DNA of 64,000 nt from Crocinitomicaceae bacterium. Lineage in GTDB: Bacteria > Bacteroidota > Bacteroidia > Flavobacteriales_D > Crocinitomicaceae. Each line of letters begins with the position of its first letter. Position 1 is the stretch's first letter. Position numbers and translations under genes: made by a program. The DNA lies in the NCBI GenBank assembly GCA_023268965.1, contig JALRJE010000091.1, forward strand, positions 1 through 64,000. The letters run 5' to 3'. The notes beneath the pieces are model-generated. The model ran no database searches. It was not told where the DNA came from and worked only from the letters and a program-made list of their open reading frames with translations. Shown here in pieces: positions 1 to 8,031 of the stretch.

Positions 1-83
1 ATAAAGAACAAGTCGTAAAACTGGCCAAAGACCTTTCAAAAACTGGCTATGGGCAATACCTACTCAAACGTTTTGACAAATGA
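1..83 (+). CDS. rfbA: glucose-1-phosphate thymidylyltransferase, C-terminal end (partial)
   Basis: The reading frame starting at base 3 is open to a TGA at 81-83 and ends with the motif TGYGQYLLKRF, which resembles the usual C-terminus of RmlA/RfbA nucleotidyltransferases (typically NGYGQYLL). Only about 26 residues are inside the window, so the catalytic part cannot be checked. The stop overlaps the rfbC start (ATGA at 80-83), which indicates translational coupling and supports a dTDP-sugar identity, since rfbA and rfbC are usual neighbours. RfbA makes dTDP-glucose from glucose 1-phosphate and dTTP. Confidence 0.7.
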   Translation, partial: KEQVVKLAKDLSKTGYGQYLLKRFDK

Positions 84-622
84 AAGTAATTGCTACTCCC
101 TTTGAAGGGCTTTTTGAATTAGAACCAAACGTTTTTGAAGATGCCCGCGGTTATTTCATGGAATCTTTCAAGCAAAGATGGTTTGATGAAAATGTAGCAC
201 CCACCACTTTTGTGCAAGACAACGAATCGAAGTCTAGCCGTGGGGTCTTGCGCGGTTTGCATTTCCAGGTAGGCGCATTTGCCCAAGCCAAATTGGTGCG
301 TGTTTTACAAGGAGAAGTATTGGATGTAGCCGTTGACATCCGCCCAAACTCACCTACCTTCGGGAAACACCATCGTACCATATTAAGTGAAGCCAACAAA
401 AAGCAGTTTTTCATCCCGAGGGGTTTTGCGCATGGTTTTGTAGTGCTCTCAGAAAGCGCCGTTTTTGCTTATAAAGTAGACAACGTGTACAGCAAGGCCC
501 ACGAAGGCGGCATTTTATACAACGACCCTGCACTTGGCATCGATTGGCAAATACCTTCTTCAGAAATCCTCCTCTCTGAAAAAGATGCGGTTTTGCCAAC
601 ACTTGAAGAATGGAAAAAGTGA
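80..622 (+). CDS. rfbC: dTDP-4-dehydrorhamnose 3,5-epimerase
   Basis: This 180-residue protein has the length and sequence of RfbC/RmlC, which epimerises dTDP-4-keto-6-deoxyglucose at C3 and C5 on the way to dTDP-L-rhamnose for surface polysaccharides. Visible hallmarks are the RGLHFQ motif with the catalytic base His61, Lys71 in QAKLVRV, the DVAVDIR strand, the IPRGFAHGF turn and Tyr131 in FAYKVDNVY, the expected catalytic acid. The start overlaps the preceding rfbA stop by ATGA, and the end overlaps the following VanZ-like gene, so the three are probably co-transcribed. No rfbB or rfbD is in the window; they would lie upstream. Confidence 0.95.
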   Translation: MKVIATPFEGLFELEPNVFEDARGYFMESFKQRWFDENVAPTTFVQDNESKSSRGVLRGLHFQVGAFAQAKLVRVLQGEVLDVAVDIRPNSPTFGKHHRTILSEANKKQFFIPRGFAHGFVVLSESAVFAYKVDNVYSKAHEGGILYNDPALGIDWQIPSSEILLSEKDAVLPTLEEWKK

Positions 623-978
623 AAGCAATCAACTGGAAACTTTTCTTTCGAATTACCTGGATTTTAACCGTCATCGGAATTATCATTCTTTCCTTGCTTC
701 CGCCAGCCAACATGAACTTCCAGGTCTATGGCAATGACAAAATTGGCCACACCTTTGCTTATGCCATTTTGAGCCTCAACACGCTTATCGTCTTCCAACG
801 CTGGCCGCTATGGCTGCTCATCCTAACCATGATTTTCTTCGGCATCTTCTTAGAATTTGGTCAAGGCCTCATCCCCGGCCGCGAACCCTCCGTTTGGGAC
901 GCCCTCGCCAACACCACTGGCGTCACCTTAGGAATCGTTATCTACATGAGAGGGAAGTATGAAAGGTTGGTGAAATAG
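610..978 (+). CDS. VanZ-like family membrane protein
   Basis: A 122-residue protein with four hydrophobic segments (about residues 11-30, 41-58, 66-82 and 96-112) and the VanZ-family pattern of an early acidic/charged loop (NDKIGHTFAYAIL) and the LEFGQGLIPGREPSVWDALANTTG motif region, of which FGQ, GRE, D and N are conserved in the family. Function is not established; VanZ homologues are inner-membrane proteins linked loosely to envelope stress or glycopeptide resistance. The start ATG at 610 overlaps the end of rfbC by 13 bases; a GTG at 619 is an alternative. Confidence 0.8.
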   Translation: MEKVKAINWKLFFRITWILTVIGIIILSLLPPANMNFQVYGNDKIGHTFAYAILSLNTLIVFQRWPLWLLILTMIFFGIFLEFGQGLIPGREPSVWDALANTTGVTLGIVIYMRGKYERLVK

Positions 979-986
979 AAATAGCT

Positions 987-1460
987 ATGATGAAACTCCA
1001 CCTCCTACGCCACGCAAAAACGAATCCTCATTCACCCACTGGTCTTGACTTTGACCGTGAACTATTGCCAAGAGGCTACGAACAAATTACTGAGCTCAAA
1101 AACTTCCTGAAAGAACACCCCATTGATCCAAAAATAATTTTGTGCTCGAGCGCCATGCGTACACGCCAGACTTTGGCTGAATTCCAAGGTTTGTGGCCCT
1201 CGGCAAGTATTCGTTTCATAGATGACCTCTATTTAGCATCCAAACAAGAAATTCTCAGCGAAATTTGCGCACTACAAACCTCAGATGAAATGTTAGTAGT
1301 TGGCCATAACGAAGGCCTGAGCGAACTAGCCATGAACCTCGCTCGCCCACGACATTTACTCAAAACCTGCGGCTTCATCAGCATGGAATTCCCCTTTGAA
1401 AGCAGCGCCTACATCTCGCAAGATACTGGGAGTATTTTGGCAATGTTTCGGGTGTTGTGA
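987..1460 (+). CDS. SixA-like histidine phosphatase (phosphohistidine phosphatase family)
   Basis: This 157-residue protein belongs to the histidine phosphatase (phosphoglycerate mutase-like) superfamily. The N-terminal LLRHAKT carries the catalytic histidine that becomes phosphorylated, SSAMRTRQT gives the second arginine-containing phosphate pocket, and VVGHNEGL carries the second catalytic histidine. The small size and RHAKT variant match the SixA group, known in E. coli to act on phosphorelay or PTS phosphohistidines; the substrate here is unknown. Two consecutive Met codons begin the frame, so the protein could start at 990. It follows the VanZ-like gene by 8 bases. Confidence 0.85.
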   Translation: MMKLHLLRHAKTNPHSPTGLDFDRELLPRGYEQITELKNFLKEHPIDPKIILCSSAMRTRQTLAEFQGLWPSASIRFIDDLYLASKQEILSEICALQTSDEMLVVGHNEGLSELAMNLARPRHLLKTCGFISMEFPFESSAYISQDTGSILAMFRVL

Positions 1461-1514
1461 ATATGCCACTCTGTCAGCAAAAATCGCGTGGCATAAAACT
1501 TGACTTGTTGGGGC

Positions 1515-2291
1515 ATGAGACCTGAGCCCAATTTTGAATATAGCCTCAAACCAGCCATGTTGCCGGCGCTATTGGTGCTCATCATTATGTGGTTAAGTTA
1601 TTGGGCAGACTTCCTTTTTACCACAGATTTACAGCGCTATGGTTTAGAGGCGCTCAGCACCCGTGGTTTGCGCGGTATTATTTGGATGCCCTGGATACAT
1701 GCGCACAACGATATCAAGCATATCCTCAATAATAGTTTGCCTACTTTTCTTTTAATGACTTTGTTATTTTACTCATACAAAGCAGTTGCTTGGCGTGTAT
1801 TTCTGTTTTCATGGATTTTTACTGGCCTTGGTTTGTGGTTCATTGGCGGTAGCAACGGCGCCATTCATATTGGCATGAGCGGTGTCATTTATGCGTTGGC
1901 CGGTTTTTTATTTACCTCTGGCGTACTGCGCAAATATTTACCGTTACAGGCGCTGTCTTTGTTTATCATTTTTCTTTACGGCTCCATGATTTGGGGCATC
2001 TTTCCGACCCAGCCGCGCGTTTCTTGGCAAGGGCATTTGTCGGGGCTCGTTGTCGGTATTATCTTGGCTATTGTTTACCGCAAGCAAGGCCCACAACGCC
2101 CCAAATATCAATACGAAATAGAAAAAGAATTGGGCATCGAACCTCCAGACTTCGAAGGAGACCTCCAACGCGCCATTGAAGCAGAGCAAGCTGCACTAGC
2201 AGCCCAACAAGAACTTGAAAAGCAGATGGCTCCTGAACAAGAGAACCAAAAGCCTCAGGTTGTTGTTTACGAATACAAAAAGAACGACTAA
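1515..2291 (+). CDS. rhomboid family intramembrane serine protease
   Basis: The protein (about 258 residues) has six hydrophobic segments and the rhomboid catalytic signature: the GMSG motif in HIGMSGVIYALAG carries the nucleophilic serine, and the histidine in WQGHLSGLVVG completes the dyad. HNDIKHILNNSLP matches the family HxxxxHxxxN stretch that builds the oxyanion hole. Residues after about 200 form a charged, Glu/Gln-rich cytosolic tail. Substrates are unknown. The frame opens at a TTG (1500), but I prefer the ATG at 1515 because the extra residues are not typical of the family. It is followed 9 bases later by the DUF2480 gene. Confidence 0.88.
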   Translation: MRPEPNFEYSLKPAMLPALLVLIIMWLSYWADFLFTTDLQRYGLEALSTRGLRGIIWMPWIHAHNDIKHILNNSLPTFLLMTLLFYSYKAVAWRVFLFSWIFTGLGLWFIGGSNGAIHIGMSGVIYALAGFLFTSGVLRKYLPLQALSLFIIFLYGSMIWGIFPTQPRVSWQGHLSGLVVGIILAIVYRKQGPQRPKYQYEIEKELGIEPPDFEGDLQRAIEAEQAALAAQQELEKQMAPEQENQKPQVVVYEYKKND

Positions 2292-2300
2292 TTTTAGGGC

Positions 2301-2804
2301 GTGGAAGATCTCATCAAAAACAAAGTCAAGGAAAGTGGCCTGGTTCAACTCGACCTCGCTGATTTCAAACCTAAAATGCCCCTCACCGGCATTGACCTCG
2401 CCGAACAACTCTGGCAGGGCTTGGTGCTCAAAGAAAAGGACTTCAGGGCCTGGATCAAAGCACACAACTGGAATGCTTATCAAGGAAAGGCCGTGTACAT
2501 TTACTGCAGCACTGACGCGATTATTCCAACATGGGCGTTTATGCTCGTGAGTTCAGCATTGCAAAAAGAAAATGTGTATAGTCAGGTTGGCACACAAACC
2601 GAACTCGCAAAGGCACTCATTCAAGAAGAAATTTGTTCGATAGATATCAGTACTGTACAAGATCAACGCGTCATCATCAAAGGTTGTGCAGACATCGAAG
2701 ACCCTGCTTTTGCCATGTCTTATTTGGTGCGCTTCCTGCAACCTTTTGTTAAAACCATTATGTACGGCGAGCCCTGCAGCACGGTACCAATTTTTAAGAA
2801 ATGA
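2301..2804 (+). CDS. DUF2480 family protein
   Basis: A 167-residue soluble protein matching DUF2480, a family I know only from Bacteroidota and without a known function. Recognisable are the N-terminal SGLVQLDLADF, GLVLKEKDFRAWIKAHNW and CSTDAIIPTWAFMLV blocks. The reading frame begins with GTG at 2301, directly after the rhomboid gene, and no better ATG precedes the conserved region. It ends inside the menA start (overlap 2801-2804), so the two are translationally coupled. Cys-containing patches in the middle (YIYCSTDAI) and near the end (GEPCSTVPIFKK) are conserved-looking but I cannot assign a role. Confidence 0.85.
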   Translation: MEDLIKNKVKESGLVQLDLADFKPKMPLTGIDLAEQLWQGLVLKEKDFRAWIKAHNWNAYQGKAVYIYCSTDAIIPTWAFMLVSSALQKENVYSQVGTQTELAKALIQEEICSIDISTVQDQRVIIKGCADIEDPAFAMSYLVRFLQPFVKTIMYGEPCSTVPIFKK

Positions 2805-3715
2805 TCAAAGCATGGCTTCATGCGGCGCGCCTCAGAACGCTTCCGCTCTCCCTTTCAGGAATTATTGTTGGTACAGGTTTGGCAGCGCTCATTGGTGCCT
2901 TTGATGGCCTCATTTTTAGCTTGGCTTTGCTCACCACTATTGGTTTTCAGGTACTTTCCAACTTTGCCAATGACCTCGGCGACAGCCAAAAAGGTACAGA
3001 CAACGCCCAGCGGGTGGGCCCCGCACGTGCCATTCAAAGCGGGCAATTATCTGCCGCTCAAATGAAAGTGGGTATGTGGGTGGTTGGTGTTTGTTCCTTA
3101 TTGAGTGCACTTTACCTCATCAAACTAAGTGTGCCCAATCTTACTACAAACGCCATCTATTTTTACATCATTTTAGCACTCGCTTGCATTGCTGCGGCCA
3201 TTACCTACACCGTGGGCAAAAACGCCTATGGCTACCGCGGGCTCGGAGACATCATGGTCTTTGTTTTTTTTGGCCTAGTAAGTGTCATTGGTGTGTTTGG
3301 GCTATACGGCGAAGGCTTTGAATGGTTGGTGTTGTTTCCGGCAATCAGCATTGGTGCCTGGAGTACGGCCGTGTTGAACCTCAATAACCTCCGAGACATC
3401 GACAACGATGCACAAATGCAAAAGCGCACCATGGTTGTTAAGTTAGGCTACGAGCGCGGGAAGCTTTATCATGTTTTTTTGGTGAGCGTTGGCATGGCTA
3501 CTTGGTTTTTTACAGTGTATTTGCTCGCGTTTAACACTTATAACTATTGGCTTTTTGCTGCGCTTTTGCCCTCTTTGGGCTTCGTTTTGCACCTCAAGCG
3601 CGTACTCGATAACCAAACGCCGGCAAGCCTAGACCCCGAACTAAAAAAAGTAGCCTTATTGACCTTCTTTTCAAGTATCCTTTTTGCAATTTTACTTAAC
3701 TTTGCACCGCATTAA
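2801..3715 (+). CDS. menA: 1,4-dihydroxy-2-naphthoate polyprenyltransferase
   Basis: This 304-residue UbiA-superfamily membrane protein has about eight or nine hydrophobic helices. The two Asp-rich prenyl-diphosphate/Mg-binding motifs are visible: NFANDLGDSQKGTDNAQRVG (about residues 55-75) and NNLRDIDNDAQMQKRT (about 195-210). The first, with its GTD and R-G-P residues, is the MenA form. The enzyme attaches the polyprenyl tail to DHNA to give demethylmenaquinone in the inner membrane. The gene overlaps DUF2480 and is followed directly by etfBA, whose dehydrogenase partners ultimately feed electrons to menaquinone. Confidence 0.95.
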   Translation: MIKAWLHAARLRTLPLSLSGIIVGTGLAALIGAFDGLIFSLALLTTIGFQVLSNFANDLGDSQKGTDNAQRVGPARAIQSGQLSAAQMKVGMWVVGVCSLLSALYLIKLSVPNLTTNAIYFYIILALACIAAAITYTVGKNAYGYRGLGDIMVFVFFGLVSVIGVFGLYGEGFEWLVLFPAISIGAWSTAVLNLNNLRDIDNDAQMQKRTMVVKLGYERGKLYHVFLVSVGMATWFFTVYLLAFNTYNYWLFAALLPSLGFVLHLKRVLDNQTPASLDPELKKVALLTFFSSILFAILLNFAPH

Positions 3716-3725
3716 ATCAACACTC

Positions 3726-4466
3726 ATGAACATTCTTGTTTGTATTTCTAAAGCCCCAGACACCACGTCTAAAATTGCATTCACCAACGGTGACACGCAG
3801 TTCGATGAAAACGGCGTCCAATATATTGTCAACCCCTACGACGAATGGTATGCCTTAGTGCGCGCACTTGAGCTCAAAGAAGCGCAAGGAGGTAACGTTA
3901 CCATCATTACTGTAGGCACTCCCGCAGACGACGCCGTGATTCGCAAAGCCCTCGCTATTGGTGCAGACGACGCCGTCCGCATCGATACACCTGCCACAGA
4001 CGCCTATTTTACGGCCATGCAAATTGCCGAATTTGCCAAGGGCAAAGGTTTTGACCTCATCCTTACTGGTAAAGAAACCATTGACTACAACGGCTCGCAA
4101 GTAGCCGGAATGCTCGCCGAAGCACTTGAGCTTCCATTTATATCAGTGGCAGCCAAACTAGATGTAGAAGGTGCTACGGTCAAAGCCGAACGAGAAATTG
4201 TAGGAGGGGCACAAGAGGTAGAGGTGCAGATGCCAGTGGTCATTAGCTGTGCCAAAGGGATGGCCGAACAACGCATCCCAAACATGCGTGGTATTATGGC
4301 CGCGCGCACCAAACCACTCAACGTGGTTGCGCCGGTAGCGCTCGATGCACTCACCACCTACAGCAGCTACAGCATGCCTGCAGCCAAATCTTCTGTCAAA
4401 CTCATCGATCCAAATAACCTCGACGAACTCGTTGCGCTTTTGCACAACGAAGCCAAAGTCATTTAA
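3726..4466 (+). CDS. etfB: electron transfer flavoprotein subunit beta
   Basis: The 246-residue product is the EtfB/FixA family. It starts MNILVCISKAPDTTSKIAF, and contains the YIVNPYDEWYALVRALELKE block and the AMP-binding region including AIGADDAVRID and LILTGKETIDYNGSQVAGM. ETF is a soluble heterodimer that takes electrons from acyl-CoA and other dehydrogenases. The open frame extends upstream into menA, but the ATG at 3726 gives the canonical N-terminus. etfA follows 10 bases downstream, the normal arrangement for an obligate heterodimer. Confidence 0.95.
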   Translation: MNILVCISKAPDTTSKIAFTNGDTQFDENGVQYIVNPYDEWYALVRALELKEAQGGNVTIITVGTPADDAVIRKALAIGADDAVRIDTPATDAYFTAMQIAEFAKGKGFDLILTGKETIDYNGSQVAGMLAEALELPFISVAAKLDVEGATVKAEREIVGGAQEVEVQMPVVISCAKGMAEQRIPNMRGIMAARTKPLNVVAPVALDALTTYSSYSMPAAKSSVKLIDPNNLDELVALLHNEAKVI

Positions 4467-4476
4467 GCCGTATCCT

Positions 4477-5418
4477 ATGAACCTCGTATACATCAATTCA
4501 GCAAATGGTTTGTCTAAAGCAGCTTTAGAAACCGTTACTTACGCCAAAAAATTAGGTGCTGATGTCGCAGTTGTCACTAACGGTGGTGCCGACGCATCGG
4601 TGTTGGCTTCACTCGGCAACTACGGTGCGTCTGTCGTTTATCAAGACAGCAGCCTCGACGGTCAAGATCCAAGCCAATTGGTAAAGCTCGTAGCTGCTGC
4701 TGCGCAAAAAGTTAGCGCCACAACCATTATCTTTTCTCATGACCTCATCGGTAAAGCCGTTGCGCCGCGCTTATCTGTGCGCTTGAAAGCCGGGCTTGTT
4801 GCGGGTGCAGTTGCACTTCCTGAGGCCAATGGAAATGTCAAAGTCAATGTGTTTTCTGGTAAAGCTTTTGGATTTGTTCAGGTCAACTCTGCAACGCGCA
4901 TTATTTCTTTGCTACCCAATAGTATTCAGCCAGAGGCTAACAGCGTTTCATGTTTAGTAGAGGCTTTTGATAGCCAAGCGGGCGCAAGTGCCATTACCGT
5001 TAAAGCCACCAAAAAACCAGAAGGCGCTATTCCTTTGCCAGAAGCAGAACGCGTTGTTTCTGCAGGCCGCGGGCTCAAGGGTCCTGAGAACTGGGGAGTA
5101 GTCGAAGATTTAGCCACAGCCCTTGGCGCAGCCACCGCTTGTTCACGCCCAGTTGCCGACATCGGCTGGCGCCCTCACCACGAACACGTCGGGCAAACCG
5201 GTGTGGCCATTCGGCCAAACTTATACATTGCAGCCGGCATTTCTGGTGCCATTCAGCACCTTGCGGGCGTCAATGGTTCTAAAGTCATTGTTGTCATCAA
5301 TACCGATGCCGAGGCGCCTTTCTTTAAGGCCGCTGATTACGGAATTGTTGGTGATGCCTTTGAAGTTTTGCCACGCTTTACCGAAGCTGTTAAGCGCTTC
5401 AAGGCCGCGCAACATTAA
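4477..5418 (+). CDS. etfA: electron transfer flavoprotein subunit alpha
   Basis: A 313-residue EtfA. The N-terminal domain (residues about 1-180) resembles EtfB, and the C-terminal FAD-binding domain shows GRGLKGPENWGVVEDLA, SRPVADIGWRPHHEHVGQTG, PNLYIAAGISGAIQH and VVINTDAEAPFFKAADYGIVGD, all standard EtfA motifs including the SR and QTG FAD contacts. The start at ATG 4477 gives MNLVYINSANG; the open frame extending back to 4345 runs inside etfB and is not used. Together with etfB it forms the ETF that links beta-oxidation dehydrogenases to the respiratory chain. Confidence 0.95.
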   Translation: MNLVYINSANGLSKAALETVTYAKKLGADVAVVTNGGADASVLASLGNYGASVVYQDSSLDGQDPSQLVKLVAAAAQKVSATTIIFSHDLIGKAVAPRLSVRLKAGLVAGAVALPEANGNVKVNVFSGKAFGFVQVNSATRIISLLPNSIQPEANSVSCLVEAFDSQAGASAITVKATKKPEGAIPLPEAERVVSAGRGLKGPENWGVVEDLATALGAATACSRPVADIGWRPHHEHVGQTGVAIRPNLYIAAGISGAIQHLAGVNGSKVIVVINTDAEAPFFKAADYGIVGDAFEVLPRFTEAVKRFKAAQH

Positions 5419-5445
5419 TCCTTATTTTTCGTAGAAGCCACCCGA

Positions 5446-6042
5446 ATGCAAAAAGTCAGTTTAGAGATAACGGGTATTGAATACAGTCAAACGCAGTCTG
5501 GCTCTTATGTGCTTACGCTCAAAGAAATAGATGGCTTGCGCAAACTTCCTATTGTTATTGGTGGCTACGAAGCTCAGGCTATTGCTGTTGAGCTCGAAAA
5601 CATGCAGCCTTCGCGGCCCCTCACCCACGATCTTTTCAGGGCTTTTAGTTTGGCTTTTGCTGTAGAAATCAAAGAAATTCTGATCTATAAATTCAAAGAT
5701 GGCGTTTTCTTTTCCAAACTCATTTGCGAACAAGAGGGCATCATAACCGAAATCGATTCTCGTACTTCAGACGCAATAGCAATTGGCGTGCGCTTTAATG
5801 CCAAAATATATACCCTAGACCGCATTCTCGATGCCGTTAGCGGCAGTTCACCCTCAGACTTCAACGAAGCCTACGATTTCGACGAAAATGATATCTTTGA
5901 GCAAGATGAGAACGCCCCTAATGAATGGGATATCTACGCCACAGAAGAGCTAGAGACCCAACTAACAGAGGCCCTCGAAAACGAAGATTACGAACTTGCC
6001 TCAAAAATAAGAGATGAACTCAATCGCCGCCATCAAAACTAG
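5446..6042 (+). CDS. bifunctional nuclease (BFN) domain protein with C-terminal UvrB/UvrC motif
   Basis: The 198-residue protein has the DUF151/bifunctional nuclease domain at residues about 1-135: LPIVIGGYEAQAIAVELE, RPLTHDLF, GVFFSKLIC and DSRTSDAIAIGVR are the family blocks (the SRTSDAIALA-type motif being the most characteristic). An acidic linker follows, and residues about 165-197 (LTEALENEDYELASKIRDELNRR) match a UVR motif, a helical hairpin used for protein contacts. Plant homologues have RNase/DNase activity; the bacterial role is unclear. The last 29 bases overlap the start of the transporter gene. Confidence 0.88.
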   Translation: MQKVSLEITGIEYSQTQSGSYVLTLKEIDGLRKLPIVIGGYEAQAIAVELENMQPSRPLTHDLFRAFSLAFAVEIKEILIYKFKDGVFFSKLICEQEGIITEIDSRTSDAIAIGVRFNAKIYTLDRILDAVSGSSPSDFNEAYDFDENDIFEQDENAPNEWDIYATEELETQLTEALENEDYELASKIRDELNRRHQN

Positions 6043-7285
6043 ACTCACGCTAGTTAGTTTCCTTCAATTTTTTGTGTGGGGCGCTTGGCTTACCACCATA
6101 GGCACTTACTGCACCGATGGCAAAGGCTGGACTTTTCCACAATTTGGCGCCATCTTCTCAACCCTTGCGCTCTCCTCTATCCTCATGCCTTCCATCATTG
6201 GCATCATTGCCGACAAATGGCTACGCGCAGAGCAACTCTACGGTATTTTACACCTCGTTTACGGGGCTTTCATGCTCTTGATTCCAAATATTTCCGCGTT
6301 ACAAGGCACTTTTCCAGCCCTCCAAAATATGGCCGAATACGAATTGCTGTACTGGATTGTCTTTGGCGGTATGCTCGCTTATATGCCCAGCATCTCCCTA
6401 TCGAATTCGGTGTCTTACCGCATTTTGAAAATGAACCAACTCGAGGTTCAAAAAGATTTTCCGCCGATCCGTGTTTGGGGTACTATTGGTTTTATTGCCG
6501 CAATGTGGCTCACTAACCTCAGCGGCAGCAAAGCAACTTCAGATCAGTTTTACATTGCAGGGGCAGGCGCGCTGTTGCTCGGCCTGTACGCCTTTTCCTT
6601 ACCCGCCTGTTTACCTCAAGGCAAAACAAGCGAGAAAAAATCAGTCTTCTCACAGTTAGGTTTAGACGCCTTTCGATTATTTGGCAATTACCGAATGGCT
6701 TTATTCTTTGTTTTTTCGATCCTGCTCGGGGCGGCCTTGCAGCTCTCTAACATGTACGGAGATACCTACCTCAGTAGTTTTCCGAAAGGTACTTTAGTCG
6801 AAAAATATTCCACAATCATCTACTCCATTTCTCAAGTTTCAGAAACAATATTTATCCTCACCATCCCTTTCTTCCTAAAGCGCTTTGGCATTAAAAATGT
6901 GATGCTATTCGCCCTGTTTGCCTGGGTCTTGCGCTACGGATTCTTCGCCTATGGCGATACCACTTTTGGTTTACCGCTGATTGTCTTGAGTTGTATTGTT
7001 TACGGAATGGCATTTGATTTCTTCCTGATTTCGGGCTCTATGTTTGTAGAATCCAACACAGACAGCAGCATCCGCTCAAGTGCGCAAGGATTGTTCATCA
7101 TGATGACCAACGGCATTGGCGCATATATCGGAACTGTAGCCAGTAGTTACCTCATCGGGAAATATTATATTTTACCTGATGGCCAAACCAACTGGAACGG
7201 TGCGTGGCTGCTCTTTGCTGGCTATGCCCTTGTTGTTGCGATCTTGTTTATGATTTTGTTTAGAGAAAAGCGTCAGGCGGTTTAG
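6014..7285 (+). CDS. nucleoside permease, NupG/XapB-like MFS transporter
   Basis: The 423-residue protein has about twelve hydrophobic helices. Its opening (LVSFLQFFVWGAWLTTIGTY, then IIADKWLRAEQLYGILHL) and the QVSETIFILTIPFFLKRFGIKNVML stretch are typical of the nucleoside:proton symporter family of the major facilitator superfamily (NupG, XapB). It should import nucleosides, though the substrate range cannot be read from sequence. The start ATG at 6014 lies inside the previous gene, pointing to translational coupling. It is convergent with the response regulator gene, only 3 bases apart. Confidence 0.88.
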   Translation: MNSIAAIKTRLTLVSFLQFFVWGAWLTTIGTYCTDGKGWTFPQFGAIFSTLALSSILMPSIIGIIADKWLRAEQLYGILHLVYGAFMLLIPNISALQGTFPALQNMAEYELLYWIVFGGMLAYMPSISLSNSVSYRILKMNQLEVQKDFPPIRVWGTIGFIAAMWLTNLSGSKATSDQFYIAGAGALLLGLYAFSLPACLPQGKTSEKKSVFSQLGLDAFRLFGNYRMALFFVFSILLGAALQLSNMYGDTYLSSFPKGTLVEKYSTIIYSISQVSETIFILTIPFFLKRFGIKNVMLFALFAWVLRYGFFAYGDTTFGLPLIVLSCIVYGMAFDFFLISGSMFVESNTDSSIRSSAQGLFIMMTNGIGAYIGTVASSYLIGKYYILPDGQTNWNGAWLLFAGYALVVAILFMILFREKRQAV

Positions 7286-7288
7286 TTT

Positions 7289-7975
7289 TTACTCCCTCAA
7301 AAACTTATACCCCACCCCCCTGATCGAATAGAAGTGCTGCGGATTTTTGGGGTCGGGTTCGAATAATTTTCTGAAGGCTAAGATATAATTGTCTATGGTA
7401 CGAGACGTCGGTATTTGCTCTGCGCCCCAAAGACGGTCTAGGATTTCATTGCGAGACACCACCTTTCCCTCTTTCTCTATAAAAAGTTCGAGCAATTGCA
7501 CCTCTCTTTTTGTAAATGTATGGAGTAAGTGTCCTTGCGGATCTCTTACCTCGAAGGTGGTAAAATTAACCTGGTGCTTGCCAATTTGTTGGGCTGTGGG
7601 CTGCTCATTTTGAACAGAACCATTGATCAAGATTTGTACTTTTAGCAACAATTCTTCTAGGTCGAAGGGTTTGACGAGGTAGTCGTTGGCGCCAAGTTTG
7701 AGCCCCGCTACGCGGTCTGATGTAGTGCCTTTAGCAGAAAGGAACAACACGGGTACCGACGAGTGCTTGCGGATTTCTTTACAGAGATCAAAACCAGAAA
7801 AATGAGGCAGCATGACATCTAGTATGACTAAGTCAAAATGAAAAGGCTTTGTAAAAAGGGTATTTGCCGACGCGCCATCGGCATAGGCCTCGACCACATA
7901 ACCCTCCAATTCTAGGTTGAGGGTGATCATGTCTCGGAGGCTCTGCTCGTCTTCAACTAAACAAATTCTGTGCAT
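7289..7975 (-). CDS. OmpR/PhoB-family response regulator transcription factor (no adjacent kinase)
   Basis: The 228-residue protein has a receiver domain (residues about 1-118) with the acidic pair in LVEDEQS, phosphoacceptor Asp53 in VILDVMLPHFSGFDL, Ser/Thr at LFLSAKG and Lys102 in DYLVKPF, followed by a winged-helix DNA-binding domain (about 130-226) with TFTKREVQLLELFIE, SRNEILDRLWG, SRTIDNYILAFRKLFE and SIRGVGYKF. It is a full-length OmpR-type regulator. No histidine kinase lies next to it, so its partner must be elsewhere. It is convergent with the nucleoside transporter and divergent from the secreted protease. Confidence 0.93.
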   Translation of the reverse strand: MHRICLVEDEQSLRDMITLNLELEGYVVEAYADGASANTLFTKPFHFDLVILDVMLPHFSGFDLCKEIRKHSSVPVLFLSAKGTTSDRVAGLKLGANDYLVKPFDLEELLLKVQILINGSVQNEQPTAQQIGKHQVNFTTFEVRDPQGHLLHTFTKREVQLLELFIEKEGKVVSRNEILDRLWGAEQIPTSRTIDNYILAFRKLFEPDPKNPQHFYSIRGVGYKFLRE

Positions 7976-7996
7976 TCGGTTTACCTAGAAAAACAT

Positions 7997-8004
7997 TATT
8001 TTTG
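7997..8004 (+). promoter_or_regulatory. -7 promoter element TATTTTTG of the secreted protease gene
   Basis: TATTTTTG is an exact match to the Bacteroidota -7 consensus TAnnTTTG. Transcription would begin about 4 nt after the G, near 8008, which is downstream of the first in-frame ATG (8005) and upstream of the ATG at 8032. This decides the protein start in favour of 8032. Confidence 0.6.
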
Positions 8005-8031
8005 ATGAAATTACAACAAACTCTGCAAACT

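Noticed and set aside
8002-8031. Upstream start codons (TTG 8002, ATG 8005) for the protease
   Set aside because: They overlap the predicted -7 element and transcription start near 8008; ATG 8032 begins a clean signal peptide.
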